Below, in pieces: positions 1 through 5,893 of a stretch of DNA of 10,017 nt (position 1 is its first letter; each line of letters starts with the position of its first letter). The notes beneath the pieces were generated by a model. The model was not told where the DNA came from. It saw nothing but the letters and a program-made list of their open reading frames with translations, and did no database searches. Origin of the DNA: Nostoc sp. CHAB 5834 (lineage in GTDB: Bacteria > Cyanobacteriota > Cyanobacteriia > Cyanobacteriales > Nostocaceae); the NCBI GenBank assembly GCA_020829485.1, contig JAIVFU010000192.1, positions 1 to 10,017 on the forward strand, in the 5' to 3' direction. The position numbers were made by a program, and so were the translations under genes.

Positions 1-60
1 AGTTTGACAGTATTCGTCTATAAAGTTGACTGTGGGTATTGGCTGACGAGGCTCTACCAT
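1..60 (-). CDS. IS701-like transposase, N-terminal 20 residues (runs off left edge)
   Basis: The complement of the first 60 bases reads, from an ATG at 60-58, MVEPRQPIPT followed by VNFIDEYCQT with no stop. I recognise this as the N-terminus of IS701-family DDE transposases common in Nostoc, which typically begin MVxPRQPxPT and continue with F(V/I)DEYCQ. A purine-rich stretch (GTGAGG on the minus strand, about 69-74) lies at a ribosome-binding distance, and TATAAT on the minus strand (98-93) could be a -10 box. The catalytic domain lies outside the window, so integrity cannot be judged. The element's outer end should lie between about 100 and 130, because the neighbouring gene remnant becomes readable at 117. 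I could not identify the terminal inverted repeat. The family call rests on 20 residues. Confidence 0.65.
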   Translation of the reverse strand, partial: MVEPRQPIPTVNFIDEYCQT

Positions 61-116
61 AACACAGACCTCACTTCTGGGCTTTGTTCTTGATTATACT
101 ATGGCGAGAGTGATAA

Positions 117-548
117 AAAAGGGTTAAGGGCATCGGGATTATTGAGAATATCTCCCCAACTTTTGAGAATACCCGCACCACAATAGACTCAACCCGCACC
201 ACTTCCGCACCAGAAACAACGCCAAATCAAGACTTCCGCACCACCCGCACCACTTTTCTAGATCAGGAAAAAAACATTGAAGAAAAATCTGATCATGATT
301 TACAAATAGATTTCCTTTCTCCTCCAACGGACAAAGAAGAATACCCCCCCCAAAGTGATGCGGGTGATGCGGAACCCTTACCTGACTTGGAAAACTGCTG
401 CGGCGAGTCCTGCGTCACTGGTGCGGATCAACTAGAAAGTGGTGCGGGTATGCCAACTGAGGATCAGGCAGTGAAAGACGCTCCAATTACATCCGATACT
501 GTTTTGGTAAAAGCTGAGGACGAGAACTCATACTCACTGTTGCAGTAA
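117..548 (+). pseudogene. C-terminal remnant of a plasmid replication/primase-like protein (tentative)
   Basis: A plus-strand frame is open from 117 to the TAA at 546-548 (about 143 codons) but has no plausible start; the only in-frame ATG is at 450, and stops at 111 and 114 close the frame upstream. The product is hydrophilic and low in complexity: several RTT tripeptides (codons 57-85 of the window's frame), then acidic stretches and a Cys-Cys pair, ending in SYSLLQ. RTT-rich tails like this occur at the C-terminus of large DUF3854/DUF3987 primase-helicase-type plasmid proteins of Nostoc (the CyRepA1 type), but this is recalled from general pattern and no catalytic motif is present. The reading frame becomes visible just where the IS701-like element should end, so the simplest reading is a gene cut by that insertion with only its tail left here. 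The next gene starts 24 bp after its stop. Confidence 0.4.
171..255 (+). repeat. CCGCACCAC repeats encoding RTT tripeptides
   Basis: The motif CCGCACC or CCGCACCAC recurs six times between 171 and 255 (for example at 173, 194, 204, 234, 245). In the coding frame several copies read as Arg-Thr-Thr. The same hexamer is seen reversed as GTGCGG further along (about 421 and 442). It looks like a low-complexity coding repeat and not a separate element. Confidence 0.6.
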
Positions 549-571
549 AAACCAATCAATCGGGAGAAATT

Positions 572-631
572 GTGAGTGACTTCTTACAGCAGTTTTGGCA
601 CCAATCAGAAACTGTCAACCAGATGTTTTAG
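572..631 (+). pseudogene. 5' fragment of an unidentified gene, cut by the element at 631
   Basis: A GTG at 572 preceded by GGGAGA (562-567) opens a 19-codon frame reading VSDFLQQFWHQSETVNQMF, closed by TAG at 629-631. The stop's last base is the first base of the inverted-repeat element, so the stop is probably created by the insertion junction. The start lies 24 bp after the preceding gene remnant on the same strand with a good ribosome-binding site, which suggests that the two once formed an operon. I do not recognise the protein. After the element (from 878) I see no obvious continuation, so the rest of the gene may be lost or too decayed to read. Confidence 0.45.
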
Positions 632-877
632 GCGTCACCGTGCCAAAACGGGAAAATCGTACGCTAAGGCTGAACGTCTTTGTCCGCCTAGATTTGAGGT
701 GTTAATTTTTTTGATGGTGCAGAGTATTGGCAGTACTCTGCACCATCAAAAAGACTAATTCGAGTCAAAAATGATGAATAGAGGTATGCCGTTTGCTCAA
801 AACAAGGTATTTTCATAGCATTCAGGTTAGGCTCAATTCTTTAGCGTACGATTTTCCCAAATTGGCACGGTGATGCC
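631..877. mobile_element. 247-bp MITE-like element with 37-bp terminal inverted repeats
   Basis: Bases 631-667 and the complement of 841-877 match at 33 of 37 positions; both outer ends read GGC(G/A)TCACCGTGCC and both inner ends read GGGAAAATCGTACGCTAA. The 173 bp between carry no credible gene but do hold a perfect 19-bp hairpin. Size, long terminal inverted repeats and lack of coding capacity fit a miniature inverted-repeat transposable element, presumably moved in trans by a full-length relative with the same ends. The flanks (TTTTA on the left, TGTAA on the right) are not a convincing target duplication, so the exact ends may be slightly off or a flank may have changed. The element cuts the small frame that starts at 572. 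The family is unknown to me. Confidence 0.75.
708..752. repeat. Perfect 19-bp inverted repeat (hairpin) inside the MITE-like element
   Basis: Arms 708-726 and 734-752 are exact reverse complements (TTTTTGATGGTGCAGAGTA and its complement), separated by a 7-base loop, TTGGCAG. With imperfect extension outward it forms a nested palindrome within the larger inverted repeat. The A/T runs lie inside the stem, so neither strand shows the U-tract after the stem expected for an intrinsic terminator. Confidence 0.85.
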
Positions 878-974
878 TGTAAATATTTCCTTTTGGGAAA
901 GATGCACGCGCCACCTCTACTGTTTGTTGAGGTATGTCGGGGATATTTTGGGGATGCATCGACATGGTAACAAT

Positions 975-1871
975 TTATCTAAGCGTTCTGGATTTAATTA
1001 TCCTATCGCTGCGGAAGTAATCAGAATTTTCGTGCAATATTACGTTGCCAAAATTGTTAAGCAATATTTCGCCAACAGTGTCTTCGCTACTTTCTCCCCT
1101 ATTAGTAACTAGTTTATGTTGGCGCTTGCGGATAGAAATTGCAACAAGAACTGTAAATGCTAACAACACATCCAATGAAGCTGAAGGTTCGGGTACTGAT
1201 GTTGGATTATTACCTTCTGGAGGAAGGAATTCTAATCCGTACTTGGGGGCGGCTGCTAAGAGTCTTGGTATGTCAGGGGGTAAAGGCGGAGTAAAGGGGT
1301 CTGTCGGTGTTACTGGGTCGCCTACTTCCCTAAAAAACTCCTCAATCCCCGATGGTAGCCAAACGTTCAGCATCTTTGCTGGGTCTGTCCCATTATTTAT
1401 AAATGAATGAGCGTGGTCTTTAGGCCCATAAATAAGGGTTCTGGGGGTTGCATTGATAAGTTCGTTATCTATTTGGAACGACAATTGCCCTTCAGTAATG
1501 TAGAACCACTCGCTTTCCCTACGGTGGATATGCAGTGGTGCCCCACCCTGTGGCGGAACATAAAATTCTCCTAGCGTGTAACGCCCTCCAGTATCTTCGC
1601 CTGTTGCTATAAAGGTAGCCCGGTCAATCCCCACAACCCAAACTGATTCATAATTTGAGAAAGTCTCGGGTGTTGGCGCTACGAAATCATCAACTCCTGT
1701 CATTTCAATAAAGGTAGCCCAGTCAACTCCTGTTAACACTTGCATATCATGAGCTTCTGCTTTAGGGTTTACTACCAAGGCAAATAACAGCGAGCTAGTT
1801 ACGCAAAATACAGCAGACTTCATTGATTGAAAAATTCTTGATGAAATGTACTTACCTAAACGTCTGTTCAT
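975..1871 (-). CDS. Secreted cupin-domain protein with PEP-CTERM sorting signal
   Basis: This 298-residue protein has an N-terminal signal peptide (hydrophobic 20-34, likely cleavage after AEA at 38-40), a cupin_2 barrel and a PEP-CTERM signal. Cupin motif 1 is visible as H114, H116 and E121 followed by G128 (HIHRRESEWFYITEG), and motif 2 as P150, H155 and N159; these are the usual metal ligands and framework. The substrate is unknown. The PEP-CTERM unit is VPEP at 226-229, a hydrophobic helix at about 233-247 and a basic end RKRQHK at 248-253, the kind recognised by exosortase for outer export in cyanobacteria. Unusually, 45 more residues follow instead of a stop, so a late frameshift is likely. 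The ATG at 1871 follows GGAAG by 3 bases; Met17 is an alternative start. A short internal repeat (VDWATFIEMTG near 49-59, IDRATFIATG at 82-91) precedes the cupin. Confidence 0.8.
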   Translation of the reverse strand: MNRRLGKYISSRIFQSMKSAVFCVTSSLLFALVVNPKAEAHDMQVLTGVDWATFIEMTGVDDFVAPTPETFSNYESVWVVGIDRATFIATGEDTGGRYTLGEFYVPPQGGAPLHIHRRESEWFYITEGQLSFQIDNELINATPRTLIYGPKDHAHSFINNGTDPAKMLNVWLPSGIEEFFREVGDPVTPTDPFTPPLPPDIPRLLAAAPKYGLEFLPPEGNNPTSVPEPSASLDVLLAFTVLVAISIRKRQHKLVTNRGESSEDTVGEILLNNFGNVILHENSDYFRSDRIIKSRTLR

Positions 1872-2147
1872 AATCTTCCATCCTGATTATTTGGTAGTTT
1901 CGCAGTTAGCAGCGTACAGTGCCTATGCCAAGGTAAACTTTTACCCTCTTTTATTTCTTTGGGAGAACCCAATCGCTGAAAGCCTTTGAAAAGTTGAATT
2001 TTTAGGTTTTAGCTAAAAATTTAAATTCCTGTTAGAAAATAAAGGCTCAAAGCTTAATAAGGCCAAAGTTTTAGAATCTTACTCCGATAATTGTTTCCGA
2101 GAGTGAGAAAACAATTTAGATTGCACCAATACACTTAAGTGTAATGC
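1872..2147. other. Intergenic stretch with two palindromes, presumed promoter region of the cupin gene
   Basis: No credible coding frame was found on either strand. Bases 2089-2096 and 2109-2116 form an 8-bp inverted repeat (AATTGTTT/AAACAATT, 12-base loop), and 2130-2143 is a perfect 14-bp palindrome (TACACTTAAGTGTA) starting 5 bases past the methyltransferase stop. On the minus strand these lie after the methyltransferase and before the cupin gene, so they could act in termination or regulation. Neither is followed by a U-tract. I could not assign a convincing -35/-10 pair. Confidence 0.4.
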
Positions 2148-2819
2148 TCAAGAGGTTCCTAAGTGTTTCCTTTCTGCTGTCCAATGAATATCGGATGATT
2201 GATAAACTTTCACCTCCTCCAAACCAGCTTTTTGTACTAGCTCATTTACCTCATCGAGTCTAAAAGCTGCATGTAAAGAATCTCGTAACTGCATATTTTG
2301 GCGCTCGTTGTTCTGTGACTCTCTACCAATTCTTTCAACAAAGGCATTAATTGTTGCTTCATCATCGGGTCGAATTAAATCGCGGATGAAGATTGCTCCG
2401 TTTGGCTTAAGTACTCGCTTTATTTCCAGAAAAAAGGGCAGAGGATCAGGCAAATGGTGAACAATACTATTTGAGATAACCATATCGAATTGCTCATCCT
2501 GATAAGGGAGTTGCTTGGAGTCGGCTAATTCTATAGAAATCTGTTTTTGTAAACCGGCTTGCTCGACATTCTTTGAGCCAATGAGCAGCATGTTTGTTGA
2601 CAAGTCGTTGCCGATAATCCGTAAATGTGGACACTGCTGGCAAATTAAGATTGGAATGCGGGCAGTACCCGTACCCGCGTCAAGAATGAGACCTGATTGT
2701 GGGGCTAACTCAATAGCACGTTGTGCAAATGCGGTATTTACTTGCGTGAAGTCCGTCGCGTCGTATTCAATAGCCTCTTCTGGCGTATCCATCACTTCTG
2801 GTTCAAGAATTCTTTGCAT
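2148..2819 (-). CDS. Class I SAM-dependent methyltransferase
   Basis: This 223-residue protein has the Rossmann methyltransferase signature. Motif I is LDAGTGTAR at 46-54 (GxGxA loop binding S-adenosylmethionine), the motif II acidic residue is D72 in IGNDLS, D100 follows strand 3, and motif IV is the stretch FDMVISNSIVHHLPDP at 111-126, followed by the RVLKPNG turn at 135-141. This order is typical of the Methyltransf_11/25 group that acts on small molecules, lipids or quinones; the acceptor cannot be read from the sequence. The start is well supported: AAGGAG at 2833-2828 on the minus strand lies 8 bases before the ATG. It sits 42 bp downstream of the GRAS gene in the same orientation, so co-transcription is likely. 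The C-terminal region (about 150-223) is helical, as a substrate cap would be. The frame looks intact. Confidence 0.88.
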   Translation of the reverse strand: MQRILEPEVMDTPEEAIEYDATDFTQVNTAFAQRAIELAPQSGLILDAGTGTARIPILICQQCPHLRIIGNDLSTNMLLIGSKNVEQAGLQKQISIELADSKQLPYQDEQFDMVISNSIVHHLPDPLPFFLEIKRVLKPNGAIFIRDLIRPDDEATINAFVERIGRESQNNERQNMQLRDSLHAAFRLDEVNELVQKAGLEEVKVYQSSDIHWTAERKHLGTS

Positions 2820-2827
2820 TGTTGAAT

Positions 2828-2833
2828 CTCCTT
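2828..2833 (-). promoter_or_regulatory. Consensus ribosome-binding site of the methyltransferase gene
   Basis: AAGGAG on the minus strand, 8 bases before the ATG at 2819. It is the strongest Shine-Dalgarno match among the minus-strand genes here and fixes the methyltransferase start. Confidence 0.75.
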
Positions 2834-2861
2834 AAATCTGTAAATCTGCTGATAAATGTTT

Positions 2862-3944
2862 TCATTTAACAGCTATAATGGCTATTAATGCAGTATTCTC
2901 ACATTCTATTCCTATATAACTATCTTTAGTGACAACATTTACTAGTGGATGCGAAAAGTTCGTAAAATTAATAGCACTTAAATCAGAAGGCTTAAAACCT
3001 TCTTTATAAAGCCTTTGTAACCAAATATCTACTGATTCATGTCTTTCACAACGAGTCTCTTCGCTATTACCTAAAACATCTTCTATCTCTCTACCAAAAA
3101 AATAATTAATCAACAAAAACTGTAATTTTTTAGGAATATTTAATTGAGAAATTATTTTAAAACCTAATCGATAATTTTCCCAAGCATTTTTAAAACGATA
3201 CCATAAGTCGGAAACATTATGATCACAATTAGGTTCAATAAGAATAAATGCTGTAGGATTTAATTTAGATAATTTTAAAATTACCTGCTGACGAGTATCA
3301 CCTTCTTGTCTTCGGTCAACTATATGGTGTAAAGAAAACGCTTCATTAATTATTAAATTTCCATGTAAATTAGATAAAAACAACCACTCTTGCTCACTTA
3401 AATCTTCAACTAGTTTTGGAAACGAAATAAATTTTAAATCAAAATTAACAGATTCAGATGCTTTTAAAATATTAGATTCAGCTTCTAATAAATTTTCTTT
3501 AGAAGGTTCTATACCCACAATAGTCAATTCTTTAATTTTTATTCCCTTTCTGTCTAAACGTTTTAATAAATCAACTTCTTGTAAACCTTTTCCTATACCT
3601 ATATTCAACAACGTAACAGTAGTTAATTTATTCAACCATTGACATATCAACTCATTTGCTATGGGATGTGTTAACGATACAAAAGGAACTTCTGTAGAAA
3701 GTAATTGAAAAAGGTCAATTTGTGAAGCCTCATCATAATTTCGTAAATAAATATTTTCAGCAGTATAACCATCAATTCGTTTAAGCAAAGCTGAAGAAAA
3801 AAGGAAATACTGTAAATCTAATATATCTTCATCTACATTTAACAAAGATTTAATTAAATCTTTCAAATTTTTTTTAGCTTGTATTGTTGCTCCTATTTTT
3901 ATCTGTAACACAGATTCAGCCAATTTATTGAATTTGTTATCCAT
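2862..3944 (-). CDS. Bacterial GRAS-domain protein, putative SAM-dependent methyltransferase
   Basis: The 360-residue product follows the motif order of GRAS proteins, best known as plant regulators (DELLA, SCARECROW) but also found in some bacteria. Visible: PFVSLTHPIAN at 87-97 (plant P..xFxHxxAN), TLLNIGIGKGLQ at 111-122 in the VHIID position, VGIEPSKE at 143-150, INEAFSLHHI at 199-208, IEPNCDHN at 236-243, FFGREIEDVL at 282-291 with CERHESVDIW at 299-308 (PFYRE region), and YIGIECENTALIA at 343-355 in the SAW position. The glycine-rich loop G116/G118/G120 and acidic E146 resemble SAM-binding motifs I and II, in line with the published view that bacterial GRAS proteins are Rossmann-fold methyltransferases. 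Residues 1-85 are helical and not assigned. The final tryptophan region of plant SAW is absent. The gene is clearly AT-rich. Start: ATG at 3944 with a weak AAGAAG upstream. It precedes the methyltransferase by 42 bp. Substrate unknown. Confidence 0.82.
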   Translation of the reverse strand: MDNKFNKLAESVLQIKIGATIQAKKNLKDLIKSLLNVDEDILDLQYFLFSSALLKRIDGYTAENIYLRNYDEASQIDLFQLLSTEVPFVSLTHPIANELICQWLNKLTTVTLLNIGIGKGLQEVDLLKRLDRKGIKIKELTIVGIEPSKENLLEAESNILKASESVNFDLKFISFPKLVEDLSEQEWLFLSNLHGNLIINEAFSLHHIVDRRQEGDTRQQVILKLSKLNPTAFILIEPNCDHNVSDLWYRFKNAWENYRLGFKIISQLNIPKKLQFLLINYFFGREIEDVLGNSEETRCERHESVDIWLQRLYKEGFKPSDLSAINFTNFSHPLVNVVTKDSYIGIECENTALIAIIAVK

Positions 3945-3985
3945 GATTAATCTTCTTGTTAAGTATTTTTTTTGGTTTTTTTAAA

Positions 3986-4329
3986 CTGATTGTCAAAAAA
4001 GTGTCGTCTTAGCTTACCCCCAAAAATAATTTTAAGTCGAAACATAGCTGTTTTGGACAAAGAACGTCGATGATATCTGCTTTATTGCTTCCATTGCTGG
4101 CAACCAATTTGATGTCTCCGGCGTAAATTTTCATCTCTGTCATGTGGCGGTAGTCAGAGTTATTAGGCTGTTGAATCTGAGCGTTACTGCGGGGTGGAAT
4201 TGTAGCTAAGGCTCTACGTCCAGCAATGGTATCGTAATAGTTGAATATGTCATAACCAGCATCACCTGATACTTGTTCAATCTCCTGCTCGATCTGCTCT
4301 AACAAGTCTGGTAAAGCTTTGCAAATCAA
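3986..4329 (-). pseudogene. Decayed IS5-type transposase fragment
   Basis: On the minus strand, residues from ALPDLLEQIEQEIEQVSGDA to IPPRSNAQIQQ and SDYRH match the DDE domain of IS5-group transposases, including the second-aspartate region (SGDAGYD). After RH the reading shifts frame near 4139-4143: in the new frame DRDENLRR, then an in-frame stop at 4084-4082, then SRYHRRSLSKTAMFRLK and IFGGKLRRHFFDNQ, the family's C-terminal block with the catalytic glutamate position replaced by K (SKT where SET is usual). The N-terminal half is missing before about 4325, and neither terminal inverted repeat is evident. This is a dead remnant between two genes of the same orientation, presumably inserted into what was a continuous cassette. 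Confidence 0.72.
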
Positions 4330-4355
4330 AAGTTTTATCCTTTATACTTGTACTA

Positions 4356-4910
4356 TCAGAGCGATTCAGATGAATGATTCCTTGGATCTATAAGTCGCAA
4401 ACGTTGTTGTTCAAACTTGTCAAGCATATCTATTGCTGTATAGCTAGATGAACGCAAACTTCCACTTTCAGCGCCTCCAAACTGTTCACAAATAGCTTTA
4501 TGGGAAGCACAGATAACCTTATAAGCTGAGATGAATCTATCATATTTAGGCTGAAGCGAATCTGGCAAATTACTGTACATGGGCTGAAGTTTCTTTAATA
4601 TAGTCATTAGGTAAGCATGATCCCAATGCATCAAACCACTAAAATTTTCTGACTTAACATGAGGAGGCATCATCATCTTACGAATACTTTCGTTATAAGT
4701 TTGCTTACCAAAACTTCCTGCCATTTCCATTGACGCAGCCGATGATAACATAAGTTGTGTCGCCGTCTCTAATTCAATTCCTGCTCCATTTGTATCTCCA
4801 GCTTTTATATGCGTTTCTAATCGAGAAAAACAAATAATTAAGCCCTGAATGTAAAGAGAAAACATCCAATGAGACTTTTTCCAAATTTCTAGTGATTCCT
4901 TGTTGTCCAT
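4356..4910 (-). CDS. Hypothetical helical protein, 184 aa
   Basis: I do not recognise this protein. From the ATG at 4910 it reads MDNKESLEIWKKSHWMFSLY and continues as an all-helical, soluble-looking sequence of 184 residues: helices at about 5-37, 42-65, 95-111, 121-146 and 158-174. Conspicuous features are W10, H14 and W15 near the start, a methionine- and alanine-rich stretch (LSSAASMEMAG, 55-65), MMMPP at 79-83, MHWDHAY at 94-100 and CEQFGGAESGS at 141-151. An in-frame TTG at 4925 would add five residues and overlap the upstream stop, but the ATG fits better. No signal peptide or membrane segment is evident. It follows the 149-residue gene by 11 bp, so the two are probably translated from one mRNA. 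The frame is intact and not low-complexity, so I consider it a real gene. Confidence 0.75.
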   Translation of the reverse strand: MDNKESLEIWKKSHWMFSLYIQGLIICFSRLETHIKAGDTNGAGIELETATQLMLSSAASMEMAGSFGKQTYNESIRKMMMPPHVKSENFSGLMHWDHAYLMTILKKLQPMYSNLPDSLQPKYDRFISAYKVICASHKAICEQFGGAESGSLRSSSYTAIDMLDKFEQQRLRLIDPRNHSSESL

Positions 4911-4921
4911 AAATTTTATTC

Positions 4922-5371
4922 TCAAGTGAAGTCAAAAACTCTGAAAAATAATTCTAAACAAGTTCGTAAGCCATTTTTTTGTGCTTCTATATGGGATTTA
5001 TATGATTCAGAATCAGAAAAATTACTTATTTTAAGCAATGTTTGATATACCTTTATTAGACTGGCAACTAGACAATTAGCTGGATTTTCTGCCTGAATAT
5101 GTTTTAAGCCAAAGAAATTATCAAAATCATCAATTTCCCACTGTTGTAGTCTTGTATTAGAATTAGCAATATTACTTTCAATAATTTCTAACGGTTCCAG
5201 TATTTCTAATGCTTGATTTATTGTTAAAAGAGCATTGCTATATGAATGTTCATCCAAGGCTTTTTGAAATAAATTTAGTGCTACATACAAGTTATCTTTA
5301 GAGTCTCCTAATTGATAAGTCGTAGGCAAACAATCTGGTCTAATTAAGATTAAGGTGTCTGAAAGTATCAT
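4922..5371 (-). CDS. Hypothetical protein, 149 aa
   Basis: I do not recognise this protein. It is a 149-residue, acidic, mostly helical sequence: a short hydrophobic start (MILSDTLILI), then NLYVALNLFQKALDEHSYSN and LLTINQALEILEPLEII (27-64), which pair like a TPR-type helical hairpin, and helices at about 100-143. There is no signal peptide and no catalytic motif that I can name. The ATG at 5371 has only a weak purine stretch (AACGAG) before it. It is the first gene of the minus-strand block and sits 11 bp before the 184-residue protein. Upstream, on the opposite strand, lies an IS630 remnant, so its native promoter may have been replaced or displaced. It is as AT-rich as the GRAS gene. The product may work with its neighbour; that is inference from spacing only. 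Confidence 0.68.
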   Translation of the reverse strand: MILSDTLILIRPDCLPTTYQLGDSKDNLYVALNLFQKALDEHSYSNALLTINQALEILEPLEIIESNIANSNTRLQQWEIDDFDNFFGLKHIQAENPANCLVASLIKVYQTLLKISNFSDSESYKSHIEAQKNGLRTCLELFFRVFDFT

Positions 5372-5466
5372 CTCGTTATTCTTATTTAAGTAAGTGACCG
5401 AAAAAAATGGGATCTGTGTAAAGATAAGTAAATACGGAGAGAAGCTGCATTAAAGGTGGTGTAGAT

Positions 5467-5874
5467 ATGGGGGCAAGATTAAGGGTATTGCTGACGAAAG
5501 AACAAGACGCAGAGTTATTTAACCTGAGAACAGCGCAAGTACCACAGAAAGTAAAAGATAGAGCCGAAGTCATCAGATTAAATGCAGCGGGGTGGTATGT
5601 AGAAAAAATAGCGGCTCACTTTCATTGGGGAGAGAAAACAGTAAGACTTGTGTTGCATAAGTGGAATAAGCATGGAATACAGGGATTATGGGAATTACCA
5701 GGTAGAGGGGTAAAGCCAAAGTTGAAGGAAGTTGACATCGAATATTTGGAAAGATGCTTGAAGTCAGAAGCAAGAACGTATAACAGTCAGCAACTAGCAG
5801 AAAAACTAGAGAAAGAGCTAGAGCTAAAAGTGAGTAGGAGTACAGTCAGACAAGCACTTAAAAAAAAAGTGTGA
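5467..5874 (+). pseudogene. IS630-family transposase, N-terminal HTH half only
   Basis: The 135-residue frame starts with MGARLRVLLTKEQDAELFNL and holds two helix-turn-helix units: residues about 39-66 (NAAGWYVEKIAAHFHWGEKT) and about 105-134, joined by the GLWELPGRGVKPK linker (73-85) typical of IS630/Tc1-type transposases. ATG at 5467 follows GGTGG. The frame ends at TGA (5872-5874) directly after nine A (5860-5868), the kind of run where IS630 members shift into the frame of the DDE domain. Here both alternative frames close within about 25 bases and no DDE domain follows; a TnsA-like remnant begins by about 5894. The 3' half is therefore missing, and the product, if made, could at most bind DNA. 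The left end probably lies near 5390. Confidence 0.78.
5860..5868 (+). other. A9 slippery run in IS630 remnant
   Basis: Nine consecutive A, read as three lysine codons just before GTG TGA. Runs of this kind produce transcriptional or translational slippage in many two-frame insertion sequences. Here slippage gains at most about nine codons, so the site is a relic. Confidence 0.5.
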
Positions 5875-5893
5875 TATGAGCCCAATACCTTGA

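Noticed and set aside
139..327. Minus-strand open frame with repeated WCG tripeptides
   Set aside because: It is the complement of the CCGCACCAC repeats; the plus-strand frame is longer, ends cleanly and is followed by another gene start.
708..752. Strong hairpin as an intrinsic terminator
   Set aside because: The A/T runs are part of the stem and no U-tract follows on either strand; it sits symmetrically in a MITE-like element.
870..1410. Plus-strand open frames at 870-1112 and 1045-1410
   Set aside because: They run antisense to the cupin gene, whose protein motifs are clear, and their translations show no recognisable features.
2130..2143. 14-bp palindrome TACACTTAAGTGTA as terminator
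   Set aside because: It is AT-rich and without a loop or U-tract; an operator or chance palindrome is as likely.
2515..2835. Plus-strand open frame opposite the methyltransferase
   Set aside because: It is antisense to a strongly supported gene with a consensus ribosome-binding site; its Cys/Ser-rich translation looks like a shadow.
5382..5773. Minus-strand open frames opposite the IS630 remnant
   Set aside because: Antisense shadows of a recognisable helix-turn-helix transposase domain.
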